Shown here: piece after piece, positions 24,479 through 32,282 of the stretch
Position numbering within the stretch: the stretch's first letter is position 1
How the letters are laid out: each line of letters starts with the position of its first letter
Origin: an uncultured Saprospiraceae bacterium
GTDB taxonomy: Bacteria; Bacteroidota; Bacteroidia; Chitinophagales; Saprospiraceae
Direction of reading: 5' to 3'
Length of the DNA stretch: 34,754 nucleotides
Assembly (NCBI GenBank): GCA_938028705.1
Contig: CALIZI010000439.1
Span: 1 to 34,754 of the forward strand
Notes under the pieces: model-generated
Database searches by the model: none
What the model was told of the DNA's origin: nothing
The model's input: only the letters and a program-made list of their open reading frames with translations
Program-made: the position numbers and the translations under genes

Positions 24479-25243
24479 ATGAGATACTTCGCCGAACTCG
24501 CTTATAAAGGCACGCAATATGCCGGTTGGCAAAACCAGCCCAAGGCTATTACCATACAACAGGTGATTGAACATGCCTTGACGACCATTCTCAGAACAGA
24601 CATTGCGGTGACGGGCTGCGGACGTACCGATGCAGGTGTACACGCGAGTCAGTTTTTTTTACACTTCGATTTCGACGGGCAATTTCCGAAAGCGTTGGTC
24701 AAACGCATTAATAAATTTCTGCCCAAAGACATTGTTTTCCGGCGTATTTTTCTGGTGGCGGATACGGCACATACTCGCTTTGATGCCCGTCTGCGAAGCT
24801 ACGTGTATTACCTCGACCTCGAACCCAGTCCTTTTACTACTGAGACGGCTTGGCATTATTATAATGCACCGCAGTTGGATATAGATACGATGAATGAGGT
24901 TGCAAAACTACTCCTCCGCCACAAGGATTTCACGACCTTTTGCAAGACTCGCTCCGATGCTAAAACTATGATTTGTGAAGTATCTCGTGCCGAATGGTTG
25001 TTTGACGATACGCATCAACGACTGACTTTTCATATCTCTGCCAATCGCTTTTTGCGCGGTATGGTGCGCCTTATCGTGGGAGCTTGTGTGTATGCAGGCG
25101 AGGGGAGAATCAGTGTAGCATCCATTGAGCAAGCCCTCAACGAACAGACTGCCTTAGAGAAAAGTTATAGCGTACCCGCTCATGGGCTTTATTTGTGTGA
25201 AGTAAAATACGGGGAGGAGGGAAATGTAAAATGTAAAATGTAA
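24479..25243 (+). CDS. truA: tRNA pseudouridine(38-40) synthase TruA
   Basis: A 254-residue enzyme that converts uridines 38-40 of the tRNA anticodon arm to pseudouridine. Family marks are the N-terminal YFAELAYKGTQYAGWQ, QQVIEHAL, the catalytic loop GCGRTDAGVHA with its Asp near residue 52, FDARLRSYVYYL, the RTRSDAKT-like CKTRSDAKT, and FLRGMVRLIVGACV. The length is normal, but the last six residues (NVKCKM) are encoded by the AAATGTAAAATGTAA repeat that begins at 25221 and also supplies the stop. The original C-terminus was probably near EVKYGEE. Divergent from carB. Confidence 0.95.
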   Translation: MRYFAELAYKGTQYAGWQNQPKAITIQQVIEHALTTILRTDIAVTGCGRTDAGVHASQFFLHFDFDGQFPKALVKRINKFLPKDIVFRRIFLVADTAHTRFDARLRSYVYYLDLEPSPFTTETAWHYYNAPQLDIDTMNEVAKLLLRHKDFTTFCKTRSDAKTMICEVSRAEWLFDDTHQRLTFHISANRFLRGMVRLIVGACVYAGEGRISVASIEQALNEQTALEKSYSVPAHGLYLCEVKYGEEGNVKCKM

Positions 25244-25249
25244 AATGTA

Positions 25250-25373
25250 AAATAATAAATGTAAAAGTGTCGATAGAATAGGGAATAAAATGCAAAAGGT
25301 GTAATCTGAATATTTCTAATATAAACACACTTCACCTCTTATCGACACTTTTACATTTTAAATTTTGTGTTTT
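25250..25373. repeat. 124-bp hairpin repeat, tandem copy 1
   Basis: Ends in a perfect 19-bp inverted pair (AAATGTAAAAGTGTCGATA and complement), with a weaker inner pair. Repeated at 25391-25514 with about three differences, offset 141 bp. It lies between the convergent truA and helicase genes and could act as a two-way terminator. Confidence 0.85.
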
Positions 25374-25390
25374 AAACTCACATTTCTGTT

Positions 25391-25514
25391 AAATAATAAA
25401 TGTAAAAGTGTCGATAGAATAGGGAATAAAATGCAAAAAGTGTAATCTGAATATTTCTAATATAAACACACTTCACGTCCTATCGACACTTTTACATTTT
25501 AAATTTTGTGTTTT
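25391..25514. repeat. 124-bp hairpin repeat, tandem copy 2
   Basis: Second tandem copy of 25250-25373. Two of the differences (CACCTCTTA against CACGTCCTA) fall in the right arm beside the 19-bp stem. A degenerate third relative is at 28632-28790. AAATGTAAAATGTAAA runs flank both copies. Confidence 0.85.
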
Positions 25515-25530
25515 ACATTTTACATTTAAT

Positions 25531-26808
25531 CTAGTACCTTCTTCGGCTTCTAAAGGATTTGGATTGCGCTCTGGCGGCTTTTTGTTCGCGTCTTTTGGCA
25601 AAAAATTCTTGTTTACGGCGTTGTTTTTCTTTGTTCCATTCCCTTTTTTCTGCATCCGTCATGGGTTTGTCGGTTTGCGGAAAGGGATTATCGTCAATGA
25701 GTTCTATTTTTTTTCGGATGAGTTTTTGGATGCTTTTGATGTAGCCATTTTCTTCCGGCTCGCAGAGGGAGATGGCAACACCTTCTTCGCCTGCCCTGCC
25801 CGACCTGCCGATGCGGTGAACGTAGGTTTCCGCAACATTCGGAATATCGTAATTAATCACATAACGCAGCTTATTGATGTCGATGCCACGCGCTGCAATA
25901 TCGGTAGCGACCAAGACCCGAAGTTGTCCTTCTTTGAATTGTCGCAAGACCTTCTGACGGTGATTTTGAGCTTTATCGCCATGTATCGCCGCCGAGCTGA
26001 TGTTCTTCTTTTTCAGGTTTCTGACAATCTTATCGGCACCGTGTTTGGTGCGTGAAAAGAGCAGGACTTGGTCAATCGTCAAATCTTTGAGGATGTGGTA
26101 CAAGAGGTGTTTTTTCTTATCTTTATTGGTATAGTAGAGGTACTGTTGTATGGTTTCGGCAGTGGAAGAAACCGGAGCTACTTCAATTTTTTCTGGATTT
26201 TTTAATATTTTTCGAGACAAATCCACAATATTATCGGGCATAGTAGCGGAAAAAAACAGGGATTGTCTTTTTTCGGGTAGTAGTTTTAATATTTTTTTAA
26301 TATCATTAATAAATCCCATGTCCAGCATTCGGTCGGCTTCGTCCAGTACAAATAATTTCACCGTATCCAAACTAATATAACCCTGCGATATAAGGTCGAG
26401 CAATCTGCCCGGTGTAGCGACCAAAATATGTACGCCCCGCCGAAGCGCATCCACTTGTTTGCCTTGTTTTACACCACCAAAAATTACTGTATGCCGTATT
26501 GAAGTATATTTGCTGTATGATTTGATGTTCTCATCTATCTGTATGGCGAGTTCGCGGGTAGGTGTGACGATAAGGGAGCGCAATGTGGGTTTTCCTTTTT
26601 CCTTGCCTTCTATCCTCTGAATGAGTTGTATGATAGGAATGGCGAAAGCTGCCGTTTTGCCCGTACCTGTTTGGGCGCAGCCCAGTACATCATTTCTTTT
26701 TAAAATAATTGGGATTGCTCTTTCTTGTATCGGAGTGGGGTTGGTATAGTTTTTATCTTTTAACGCCTTTAATATAGGGTTAATTAGCTCCAAATCTTCA
26801 AATATCAT
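25531..26808 (-). CDS. rhlE: DEAD-box RNA helicase, RhlE type
   Basis: A 425-residue ATP-dependent RNA helicase with all DEAD-box motifs: Q motif (NYTNPTPIQERAIP), I AQTGTGKTAA, Ia PTRELA, Ib TPGRLLD, II VLDEADRMLDMGF (DEAD), III SATMP, IV VLLFSRT, V VATDIAARGID and VI HRIGRSGRAG. A basic, Arg/Lys-rich tail of about 60 residues (to FRSRRRY) probably binds RNA. I chose the ATG at 26808 (MIFEDLELINPILKAL), the usual start of the family; an ATG 12 codons upstream (26844) adds MVLIAASLKNDV. Role: ribosome assembly or RNA decay at low temperature, by analogy. Its promoter lies in the hexamer-repeat region upstream. Confidence 0.93.
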   Translation of the reverse strand: MIFEDLELINPILKALKDKNYTNPTPIQERAIPIILKRNDVLGCAQTGTGKTAAFAIPIIQLIQRIEGKEKGKPTLRSLIVTPTRELAIQIDENIKSYSKYTSIRHTVIFGGVKQGKQVDALRRGVHILVATPGRLLDLISQGYISLDTVKLFVLDEADRMLDMGFINDIKKILKLLPEKRQSLFFSATMPDNIVDLSRKILKNPEKIEVAPVSSTAETIQQYLYYTNKDKKKHLLYHILKDLTIDQVLLFSRTKHGADKIVRNLKKKNISSAAIHGDKAQNHRQKVLRQFKEGQLRVLVATDIAARGIDINKLRYVINYDIPNVAETYVHRIGRSGRAGEEGVAISLCEPEENGYIKSIQKLIRKKIELIDDNPFPQTDKPMTDAEKREWNKEKQRRKQEFFAKRREQKAARAQSKSFRSRRRY

Positions 26809-26942
26809 TACATCGTTTTTCAAGGATGCGGCAATCAAGACCACTATCCTTACATTCTTAATTCAGCAACTGAATCAACAAGCGGGAATCCGCTCTTTCC
26901 TTTCAAACGTGACTTTATGAGAAATGTTTGAAAAATAGACTA

Positions 26943-26974
26943 CAAAGGTAGGTATTTTCAACTGCAACTTCAAA
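26943..26974 (-). promoter_or_regulatory. Promoter of the helicase gene, partly within hexamer repeats
   Basis: On the minus strand: TTTG (26974-26971), 20-bp spacer, TACCTTTG (26950-26943), an exact TAnnTTTG match. The -33 box is one unit of the CAANNN array at 26959-27024, which offers a TTG every 6 bp. Predicted start near 26936, leader about 128 nt. Confidence 0.6.
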
Positions 26975-27098
26975 TGCAACCGCAACTGCAACCTCAACCG
27001 CAAATTCAAGTGCAACCGCAAATTCGATTTAACCCAAGTTGAATATTTATATTTATTTGAATTTGAAGTTGAAGTTGTATTTGAGGTTGAGGTTGAAA
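26959..27098. repeat. Hexamer array CAANNN x11 and inverted TTGNNN x7
   Basis: Eleven consecutive units CAANNN occupy 26959-27024. After a spacer containing a solo MITE end, seven units TTGNNN occupy 27057-27098. The two arrays are imperfect complements and can form a hairpin. The right array abuts the 3' end of the group II intron fragment. Confidence 0.85.
27030..27047. repeat. Solo MITE terminal repeat
   Basis: TAACCCAAGTTGAATAT is the outer end of the elements at 8245 and 30740, here without a partner or interior, in the spacer between the two hexamer arrays. Either a decayed insertion or a shared short word. Confidence 0.55.
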
Positions 27099-27102
27099 TC
27101 GA

Positions 27103-27407
27103 GTAGGGTAAGATAGGAAGAACTTTTATACCTGCGTTTCCGCAAAGGAGTTCCCTTTCCTATCTTATCCCTCTCACATCACCGGACATACGGTTCGCGT
27201 ATCGCGGCGGTTCATGAGTATTGAGTGTCTGTGGTTATATCTCTTTTCTAATGAAACATAACCCCATTGTTCCAACCTCGCATTTGTAATTGCCCTGTGT
27301 AGTATCGGACTTTTCGAGATGCGCCAATAGCTTTTGCGGGTATTCGCCCATTCATAAGCCTTCTGCTTGGGGATGCCCAGTTGTATTAGACTACGCACTT
27401 TTCTTTA
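27103..27407 (-). mobile_element. 5'-truncated group II intron (3' part: maturase end, domains V and VI)
   Basis: On the minus strand a maturase C-terminus runs into a 34-nt domain V hairpin at 27213-27180 (GAACCGCCGCG-ATACG-CGAAC-CGTAT-GTCCGGTG), followed by TGTGAGAGG. A domain VI stem then pairs 27157-27171 with 27106-27119 (GATAAGATAGGAA with TTCCTATCTTA). The intron's 3' end falls near 27103, directly beside the TTGNNN array. Everything 5' of about 27407 (domains I-IV, most of the reverse transcriptase) is missing, so it cannot splice or move by itself. Confidence 0.8.
27174..27404 (-). pseudogene. Group II intron maturase, C-terminal remnant
   Basis: About 76 codons remain open after an in-frame TAA at 27407-27405. 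The text RSLIQLGIPKQKAYEWANT and SYWRISKSPILHRAITN is the conserved end of LtrA-type intron reverse transcriptase/maturase proteins (residues after domain X). The frame continues through domain V and stops at TGA. The catalytic reverse-transcriptase domain is absent. It is downstream of, and in the same direction as, the Thr/Pro-rich protein gene. Confidence 0.8.
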
Positions 27408-27423
27408 TCCAAGATGACAGGCA

Positions 27424-27453
27424 TTAATTCAAGTTGCAATCAACTTGGATTAA
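27424..27453. terminator. Hairpin overlapping the stop of the Thr/Pro-rich gene
   Basis: TTAATTCAAGTTG (27424-27436), loop CAAT, CAACTTGGATTAA (27441-27453): 13 pairs on the plus strand, with one mismatch on the minus strand. It includes the stop codon of 27450-28070. It has no U-tract, so termination is only a guess. It also marks the approximate breakpoint of the truncated intron. Confidence 0.4.
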
Positions 27454-28070
27454 TTATCTCTTTTCTTTCCTTTTCCCAATCTTGGTTTCTTGGGTGCAGT
27501 AGTCGTTGTACCACTTGTTGTTCCTGTTGTAGGACTTGTCGTCGTCGTGGTTGCCGGAGGAGCCGCTTTACCTTTTCCGAGCGATGGTTTTGACGGTTGA
27601 GTCGTGGTAGTAGTTGTCGTAGTTGTCGTTGGCGGAACGTAAACAGAAGGTGGTGGCGGTGGCGGCGTATAAGTCGTCGTCGTGGTAGGCGGTGGCGTAT
27701 AGGTCGTCGTTGTGGTCGTGGTAGGAGTGGTATAAGTATCTGATGTTGTTGTATAAGTTGTCGTCGTTGTGGGAGCAGGTGTAGGTTTTGGAGAAGTCGG
27801 CTTGGTGCTTTTTGGCTTAGTATTTCTTGGTTTTGGCGTAGCTGTTTTTGATGTGATGAAAAACTCATCAGCTTCTGCCATAGCCAGTTGAAGCGCACGC
27901 TCACGACATTCCTCCTCCTTGTCGGCGCGGAATCTGTCCACATTTTCAGCCACGAGGTCACTAATCAATTGTTTTTGTTGAGCGAGCGTGACCCCTTCAT
28001 TTTTAAATGACATAAAAGCCAATACAGCGATGAGTCCTATTAAAGCTGTTAAGAAAAATGTATTTTTCAT
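27450..28070 (-). CDS. Exported Thr/Pro-rich low-complexity protein
   Basis: A 206-residue protein. The N-terminal hydrophobic segment (MKNTFFLTALIGLIAVLAFM) acts as signal or anchor. A short helical, charged domain follows (about 20-70, with ADKEEECRERALQLAMAEAD), then about 120 residues of Thr/Pro/Lys-rich sequence (runs of T broken by YTPPP and VYVPP). Two copies of a K/P-S/R-LGKGK motif lie near the end. Thr/Pro-rich tracts of this type are often glycosylated or span the cell wall or envelope. No enzymatic domain is seen and I do not recognise a family. An ATG 15 codons upstream is possible; I prefer 28070 because the signal starts there. The coding DNA of the tract is itself a repeat of GTNGTN words on the plus strand, so length variation between strains is likely. 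Confidence 0.7.
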   Translation of the reverse strand: MKNTFFLTALIGLIAVLAFMSFKNEGVTLAQQKQLISDLVAENVDRFRADKEEECRERALQLAMAEADEFFITSKTATPKPRNTKPKSTKPTSPKPTPAPTTTTTYTTTSDTYTTPTTTTTTTYTPPPTTTTTYTPPPPPPSVYVPPTTTTTTTTTTQPSKPSLGKGKAAPPATTTTTSPTTGTTSGTTTTAPKKPRLGKGKKRDN

Positions 28071-28104
28071 AATATTTTTATTTTTAATATTGTTGAATGA
28101 ATGG

Positions 28105-28312
28105 ACTTTGGACATTAGGCAGCTGGGAAATTGGGAAATTAGGCTAACGAAGGGCTATGCGCCTAACGAAGACATAATTCTTTATTTATCAGCATAATAA
28201 AAATTGAAATAAAATTAATTTTAAATAATTATTTTTATAAAAATCTAAAAAAGTCCCGATAGTTATCGGGATTACCGAATTTCCAAATTCCCCAATTTCC
28301 TCTGTCCAAAGT
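28105..28312. repeat. ACTTTGGAC/GGGAAATTGGGAAATT inverted word repeat
   Basis: Left arm 28105-28140 and right arm 28277-28312 are imperfect complements made of ACTTTGGAC plus GGGAAATTGGGAAATT-like words. A TCCCGATAGTTATCGGGA near-palindrome (28254-28271) lies just inside the right arm. It fills the gap between the small lipoprotein and the Thr/Pro-rich gene. Confidence 0.65.
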
Positions 28313-28327
28313 ATAATGAATAATAAA

Positions 28328-28564
28328 TCAATTGTCGCTAGATTGAGCAGCGATGATAGAATCGCGCTTGGCAGCTACGAGGGCAGGCATCCTGCGGTCG
28401 CACTGCTCATCGAGTATCACATTGAGCGAATCAATCTCCAAAGCGGTCAATTGGTCCACTCTTTTGGCAATGTCCGATTCAGTCATTAATTTTGGGCTGC
28501 TGTTACAACTTCCGAGCGCAAACATCGCACCGATACCGAGTAGCAAAATAATATTTTTTTTCAT
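28328..28564 (-). CDS. Small lipoprotein, unknown function
   Basis: A 78-residue protein with a lipoprotein signal (MKKNIILLLGIGAMFALGSC, lipid Cys20). The mature part of 58 residues is helical and charged (ESDIAKRVDQLTALEIDSLN, then LDEQCDRRMPALVAAKRDSI). The EQC-D-RR-x-x-AL-x-x-A pattern loosely resembles EEC-R-ER-AL-x-LA in the next gene (27450-28070), so the two may be distant relatives; this is weak. Same strand as that gene, separated by an inverted repeat of about 200 bp. Confidence 0.65.
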   Translation of the reverse strand: MKKNIILLLGIGAMFALGSCNSSPKLMTESDIAKRVDQLTALEIDSLNVILDEQCDRRMPALVAAKRDSIIAAQSSDN

Positions 28565-29177
28565 CTGTGTATGGTTTTAAAATTTAGTTGATAGTCCATA
28601 GCACAGTAATCTTTTTAAATGTAAAATATAAAATAATAAATGTAAAAGTGTCGATAGTCCGTGAATGAAATATTTTTAATTTTAGTTATTTTTTTAATAT
28701 TTAAATTTTAATAAAATAAAAAATCGCATTAGTTTCACATTGTACAATTTTTACATTTTAAATTTATTATTTTACATTTTACATTTTCTTACAGCATGCT
28801 ATGAACAGATTTAATGGTCAAATTTATCATTTTTTAATGACAATGCTCGTATTATTACAAATCAAATGCCAGTTGTTAAAAGCACCCTTTATATTCATAA
28901 AAAATACAAGTGACGAATCAACAACATTTTTCATAAAAAACAAACGGCACTGGACATTTAAAAAAATATCCGTTATCTTATCTTGATTTTAAACAAGTTG
29001 TGGATTGACGAATTAGTTAATTATGAATCAATTTATTATTTAATAAAAATAAAATTATTTAAAAAATTTTAATTTAATAATTAATTGTCAAATTTATTAA
29101 TCTATCAACCAATTCACCAAAAATCAATTTTACGCATCTCCGAATAACCTTTTTAAATATAAAACAAAACGCACACC
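28565..29177. other. Gene-free AT-rich gap with a degenerate hairpin repeat
   Basis: No convincing gene. 28632-28790 is a degenerate relative of the 124-bp hairpin repeats at 25250 and 25391; 28791-29177 is plain AT-rich DNA. A 61-codon plus-strand frame at 28801 has biased, AT-driven composition and no recognisable features. The right end presumably carries the promoter of the TolC-family gene. Confidence 0.55.
28632..28790. repeat. Degenerate third copy of the TGTAAAAGTGTCGATAG hairpin repeat
   Basis: The left arm keeps ATAATAAATGTAAAAGTGTC followed by GATAG, as in 25250. The right arm (28746-28790) keeps only the ATTTTTACATTTTAAATTTATT part and lacks TATCGACAC. The interior differs. Confidence 0.65.
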
Positions 29178-30698
29178 ATGCCTTTTCAAATAATCAAAAA
29201 CTATCTTCCCTTATCACATTATTTCAATCGTGTAAGCCGGCATTTCGGGCTTTTTTTACTGCTCAATGTGGTCGTTCAGGCTGCCTTTGCCCAGAGCAAT
29301 GTCATCGAACTCAGTTTGGATGAAGTCATCAGACTTGCCCAAGAAAATGCTCCCGAAGTACAAACTGCCAAAGCCACCCTGCAACGCAACCGCCTGACCT
29401 ACAACGACCGCCTGCTCGACCTCAAACCCTCGCTTAACCTCACTGCCCAACTGCCTGTTTATAACCGCGTCATCTATCCCGTCACGCAGCCCGATGGTAC
29501 ACAACGATTCCAGCGCAATCAATCTCTGTCCTCCAATTTTGACCTCGAAATCTCAAAGCCCATCGCCGCTACGGGCGGACGTGTATATGCCAGTTCAGGC
29601 TTGCGCCAACGCCTTGATTTTCTGCCAAAAACAAGCGGCGGAAATATCATGTCCTACTTTTCCAGTCCTATTTTTATTGGTTTGACTCAACCCATTTTTG
29701 GTTTTAATGCCTTCAAATGGGATAAAAAAATACTGCCCCTCGTACTCGAAGAAGCCGAGCGCGAATACGCCGAACAACTCGCCGATGTAGCTCAACAAGC
29801 AGTGTCTTTCTTTTTCGATTTGTACATTGCCCAACTCAATCTGGAATCGGCAAAACGAGATAAAGTAAATGCAAAAGACTTATATCAACTGGCGCAAAAC
29901 AGATACAGTGTAGGCAAAATTGCAGAAGCAGATGTCCTTCAAATGGAACTCGGTGTGATGCAAGCTGAAACCCGCCAAGCCCGTGCCGAACTCAACATAC
30001 AAGGCAGTGTCGATAATCTCCGCTATTTTCTTGGTATGGGTGTCGTGGATAAAATCGTACTTGTCGTACCCGAAGGCGTACCCCTCTATGTGATTGACCG
30101 CCAACTCGCACTCCAGCAAGCCGCCGCCAACCGCAAATATACCTTTACTCAAAACCGCCAACGCATAGAAGCGGAACGCGACATAGAACGGGTAGAAAAA
30201 GAGAGTGGTATAGATATTAGCGTACAAGCAGGTTTTGGTTTGACAAAAAGCGACGAGACACTTCTTGGAGCTTATGGTTTTCCTTTGCAAGACCAAGAGC
30301 AGGTGTCACTCAGCATCAGCGTACCGATTATGGACTGGGGCAGAGCCGAAAGTAAGCGTCAATTGGCAGCTAACGACCGCCAACTGCTCGAATTCAATAT
30401 CGAACAGGAAAATATTAATTTTGAAAGAAATGTTTTATTAAAAATACGTCAATTCGACATCATCCGCAGCCAACTCGCTATTGCCAAACGCAGTAATGAA
30501 GTCGCCGCCAAACGATACGACATTACCCAAAAACGCTATACCGTCGGCAAGGTAGATGTCACTGAACTCAATGTAGCCCTCAACGAGCAAATCTCCGCCC
30601 GACAAAATTTCACCCAAGCCCTCCGCGATTTTTGGGCAGCCCACTACGAAATCCAACGACTGACCTTATTCGATTTTGAAAAAGGACAAAAGTTGTAA
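29178..30698 (+). CDS. TolC-family outer membrane efflux protein
   Basis: A 506-residue outer membrane channel protein. A long N-terminus precedes the export signal (FGLFLLLNVVVQAAFAQ, cut near residue 39). Two repeats of the OEP fold follow, each with long helices: IELSLDEVIRLAQENAPEVQTAKATLQ, LAQNRYSVGKIAEADVLQMEL and, in the second half, KRYDITQKRYTVGKVDVTELNVALNEQ. The paired RY-x-VGK-x-x-x-x-D/E-V motifs are typical of TolC-like proteins. It would form a trimeric channel with an inner-membrane pump and a periplasmic adaptor, but neither is in the window, so the substrate is unknown. A MITE-like element follows 41 bp after the stop. Confidence 0.88.
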   Translation: MPFQIIKNYLPLSHYFNRVSRHFGLFLLLNVVVQAAFAQSNVIELSLDEVIRLAQENAPEVQTAKATLQRNRLTYNDRLLDLKPSLNLTAQLPVYNRVIYPVTQPDGTQRFQRNQSLSSNFDLEISKPIAATGGRVYASSGLRQRLDFLPKTSGGNIMSYFSSPIFIGLTQPIFGFNAFKWDKKILPLVLEEAEREYAEQLADVAQQAVSFFFDLYIAQLNLESAKRDKVNAKDLYQLAQNRYSVGKIAEADVLQMELGVMQAETRQARAELNIQGSVDNLRYFLGMGVVDKIVLVVPEGVPLYVIDRQLALQQAAANRKYTFTQNRQRIEAERDIERVEKESGIDISVQAGFGLTKSDETLLGAYGFPLQDQEQVSLSISVPIMDWGRAESKRQLAANDRQLLEFNIEQENINFERNVLLKIRQFDIIRSQLAIAKRSNEVAAKRYDITQKRYTVGKVDVTELNVALNEQISARQNFTQALRDFWAAHYEIQRLTLFDFEKGQKL

Positions 30699-30739
30699 AT
30701 GACAAATTACAAAATCATAGCTTCGGGTGTCAGGGATTT

Positions 30740-30947
30740 TAGCCCAAGTTGAATATGTAGCCCCCAAGTTTTTTAGGTGGTTTAGTTGTCAGACGAATGT
30801 TGTTATAAAATGCTTCGGTTATTTAATACCATATTCACTTTAAGCAAAGGATTCGTCTGACAACTTTTATACTATGAAATACGGAAAATTTTGAAACAAT
30901 CAGTGTGTAATATTCACTTTTGGGAACTACATATTCAACTTGGGTTA
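30740..30947. mobile_element. MITE-like element, copy 2
   Basis: A 204-bp element (30742-30945) flanked by TA. Ends GCCCAAGTTGAATATGTAG and CTACATATTCAACTTGGGT; inner 13-bp pair TTGTCAGACGAAT at 30786-30798 and 30851-30863. Relative to copy 1 (8245-8413) the ends are in opposite orientation: its left subterminal CCCCAAGTTTTTTAGGTGG matches the right subterminal of copy 1. The central block between the inner pair is the other way round. Confidence 0.75.
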
Positions 30948-31150
30948 ATGTAAAATGTAAAATAATGAGCGAATGAGTGAATGTAATGCTAAAATGCGTC
31001 AATGCTACAATTCCCCTCATTATCGCATTAAAAAACATTCACTTAATTAAACATTGTAGCATTATCGCATTGTAGCATTGTAGCATTTAATTATTCGCTC
31101 ATTCAAAATTCACTCATTCACTCATTGAAATTATTCACTCATTACATTTG
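30948..31150. repeat. AATGAGTGAATG / AATGCTACAATGC word-repeat hairpin
   Basis: The left arm (about 30963-31012) contains GAGCGAATGAGTGAATG and AATGCTAAAATGCGTCAATG. The right arm (about 31052-31141) contains the complements, arranged as tandem variants. It lies directly before the FAD oxidoreductase start. The same words recur just after that gene at 32264-32366. Confidence 0.75.
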
Positions 31151-31154
31151 CAAC

Positions 31155-32282
31155 ATGTCATTTAAGGTCATCATAGTCGGCGGCGGTTTAGCGGGATTGA
31201 CAAGTACTTTACATCTTTCAAAGAAAGGATTGAAAGTGCTTTTGATAGAAAAACATCCGTATCCGCGCCACAAAGTATGCGGCGAATACATCTCCAATGA
31301 AGTCCTCCCCTACTTACAATCTTTGGGTTTTAATCCCTTCGATTTTGGTGCGAAAAACATTACGGATTTGGTACTTAGTTCGCCGCGAGGTAGGTCGGTC
31401 AGTATTCAATTACCATTGGGTGGATTTAGTATTAGTCGCTATTGTATTGATGCCGAATTAGCCAAAAAAGCACAGGAAAACGGTACACAAATCGTCTATG
31501 CTACCGTTAAAAATATCCAATTTGAAGATGATAAATTTGAAGTGACCACCAATCAAGACGAGCAATTTACCTCAGAATTGGTCATTGGCGCATTTGGCAA
31601 ACGCTCTAATATTGACGTGAAAATGGAGCGCGATTTCATCCAAAAAACATCTCCGTTTCTAGGCGTCAAAGCCCATTATAAAGGCGATTTCCCCGAAGAT
31701 GTCGTTGGTTTACACAATTTTGAAGGCGGCTATTGCGGCATTTCAAAGGTAGAAAATGACCACATCAATGTTTGCTACATTACAGATTTCAAATCCTTTA
31801 AAAAATTTAAAAATATTAACGCTTTTCAAAAACATATTCTTACCAAAAATCCTTTCCTAAAGGAAGCATTTGAAAATTATAAATTGGTTTTTGATAAACC
31901 TTTATCGATTAGTCAGGTTTCATTTGCGACAAAAAATCCGGTAGAAAATCATATTCTCATGTGTGGCGATAGTGCGGGCATGATACACCCGCTTGCGGGC
32001 AATGGTATGAGCATGGCAATACGCGCCGCTCAAATGGCATCCCGACAAATTCTGAAATTCAATTCGGGCGAGATTGTATCAAGGAATGAATTGGAAGCCG
32101 CTTACACAAAGTCGTGGAATAAAGAATTTGGTCGTCGCTTAAAGTCGGGACATATCATAGCGAGACTATTTAGATTAGGAGTGACTTGGGAGTTTGCGAT
32201 GATTTTCTTAAAAATATTCCCTTTCATATTGCCCCCCATTATCAAACAAACCCATGGGAAACCAATGAGTGAATGTTTCTAA
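31155..32282 (+). CDS. FAD-dependent oxidoreductase (geranylgeranyl-reductase/hydroxylase-like)
   Basis: A 375-residue flavoprotein with an N-terminal Rossmann motif (VIIVGGGLAGLTSTLHLSKK, GxGxxG), an acidic ribose-binding residue in LLIEKHPYPR, KVCGEYIS and the second FAD motif CGDSAGMIHPLAGNGMSMAI (about 283-302). This pattern is that of geranylgeranyl-reductase-like and aromatic hydroxylase flavoproteins. It is followed by a methyltransferase and a type III polyketide synthase, so oxidation or hydroxylation of a polyketide is a likely role. I chose the ATG at 31155; an ATG ten codons upstream lies in repeat DNA. The last residues (MSECF) are encoded by the AATGAGTGAATG repeat that follows, so the original C-terminus has probably been replaced. 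Confidence 0.85.
   Translation: MSFKVIIVGGGLAGLTSTLHLSKKGLKVLLIEKHPYPRHKVCGEYISNEVLPYLQSLGFNPFDFGAKNITDLVLSSPRGRSVSIQLPLGGFSISRYCIDAELAKKAQENGTQIVYATVKNIQFEDDKFEVTTNQDEQFTSELVIGAFGKRSNIDVKMERDFIQKTSPFLGVKAHYKGDFPEDVVGLHNFEGGYCGISKVENDHINVCYITDFKSFKKFKNINAFQKHILTKNPFLKEAFENYKLVFDKPLSISQVSFATKNPVENHILMCGDSAGMIHPLAGNGMSMAIRAAQMASRQILKFNSGEIVSRNELEAAYTKSWNKEFGRRLKSGHIIARLFRLGVTWEFAMIFLKIFPFILPPIIKQTHGKPMSECF

Noticed and set aside
28801-28986. 61-codon plus-strand frame
   Set aside because: AT-driven composition, no signal peptide or motif, and no promoter; kept as gene-free DNA.
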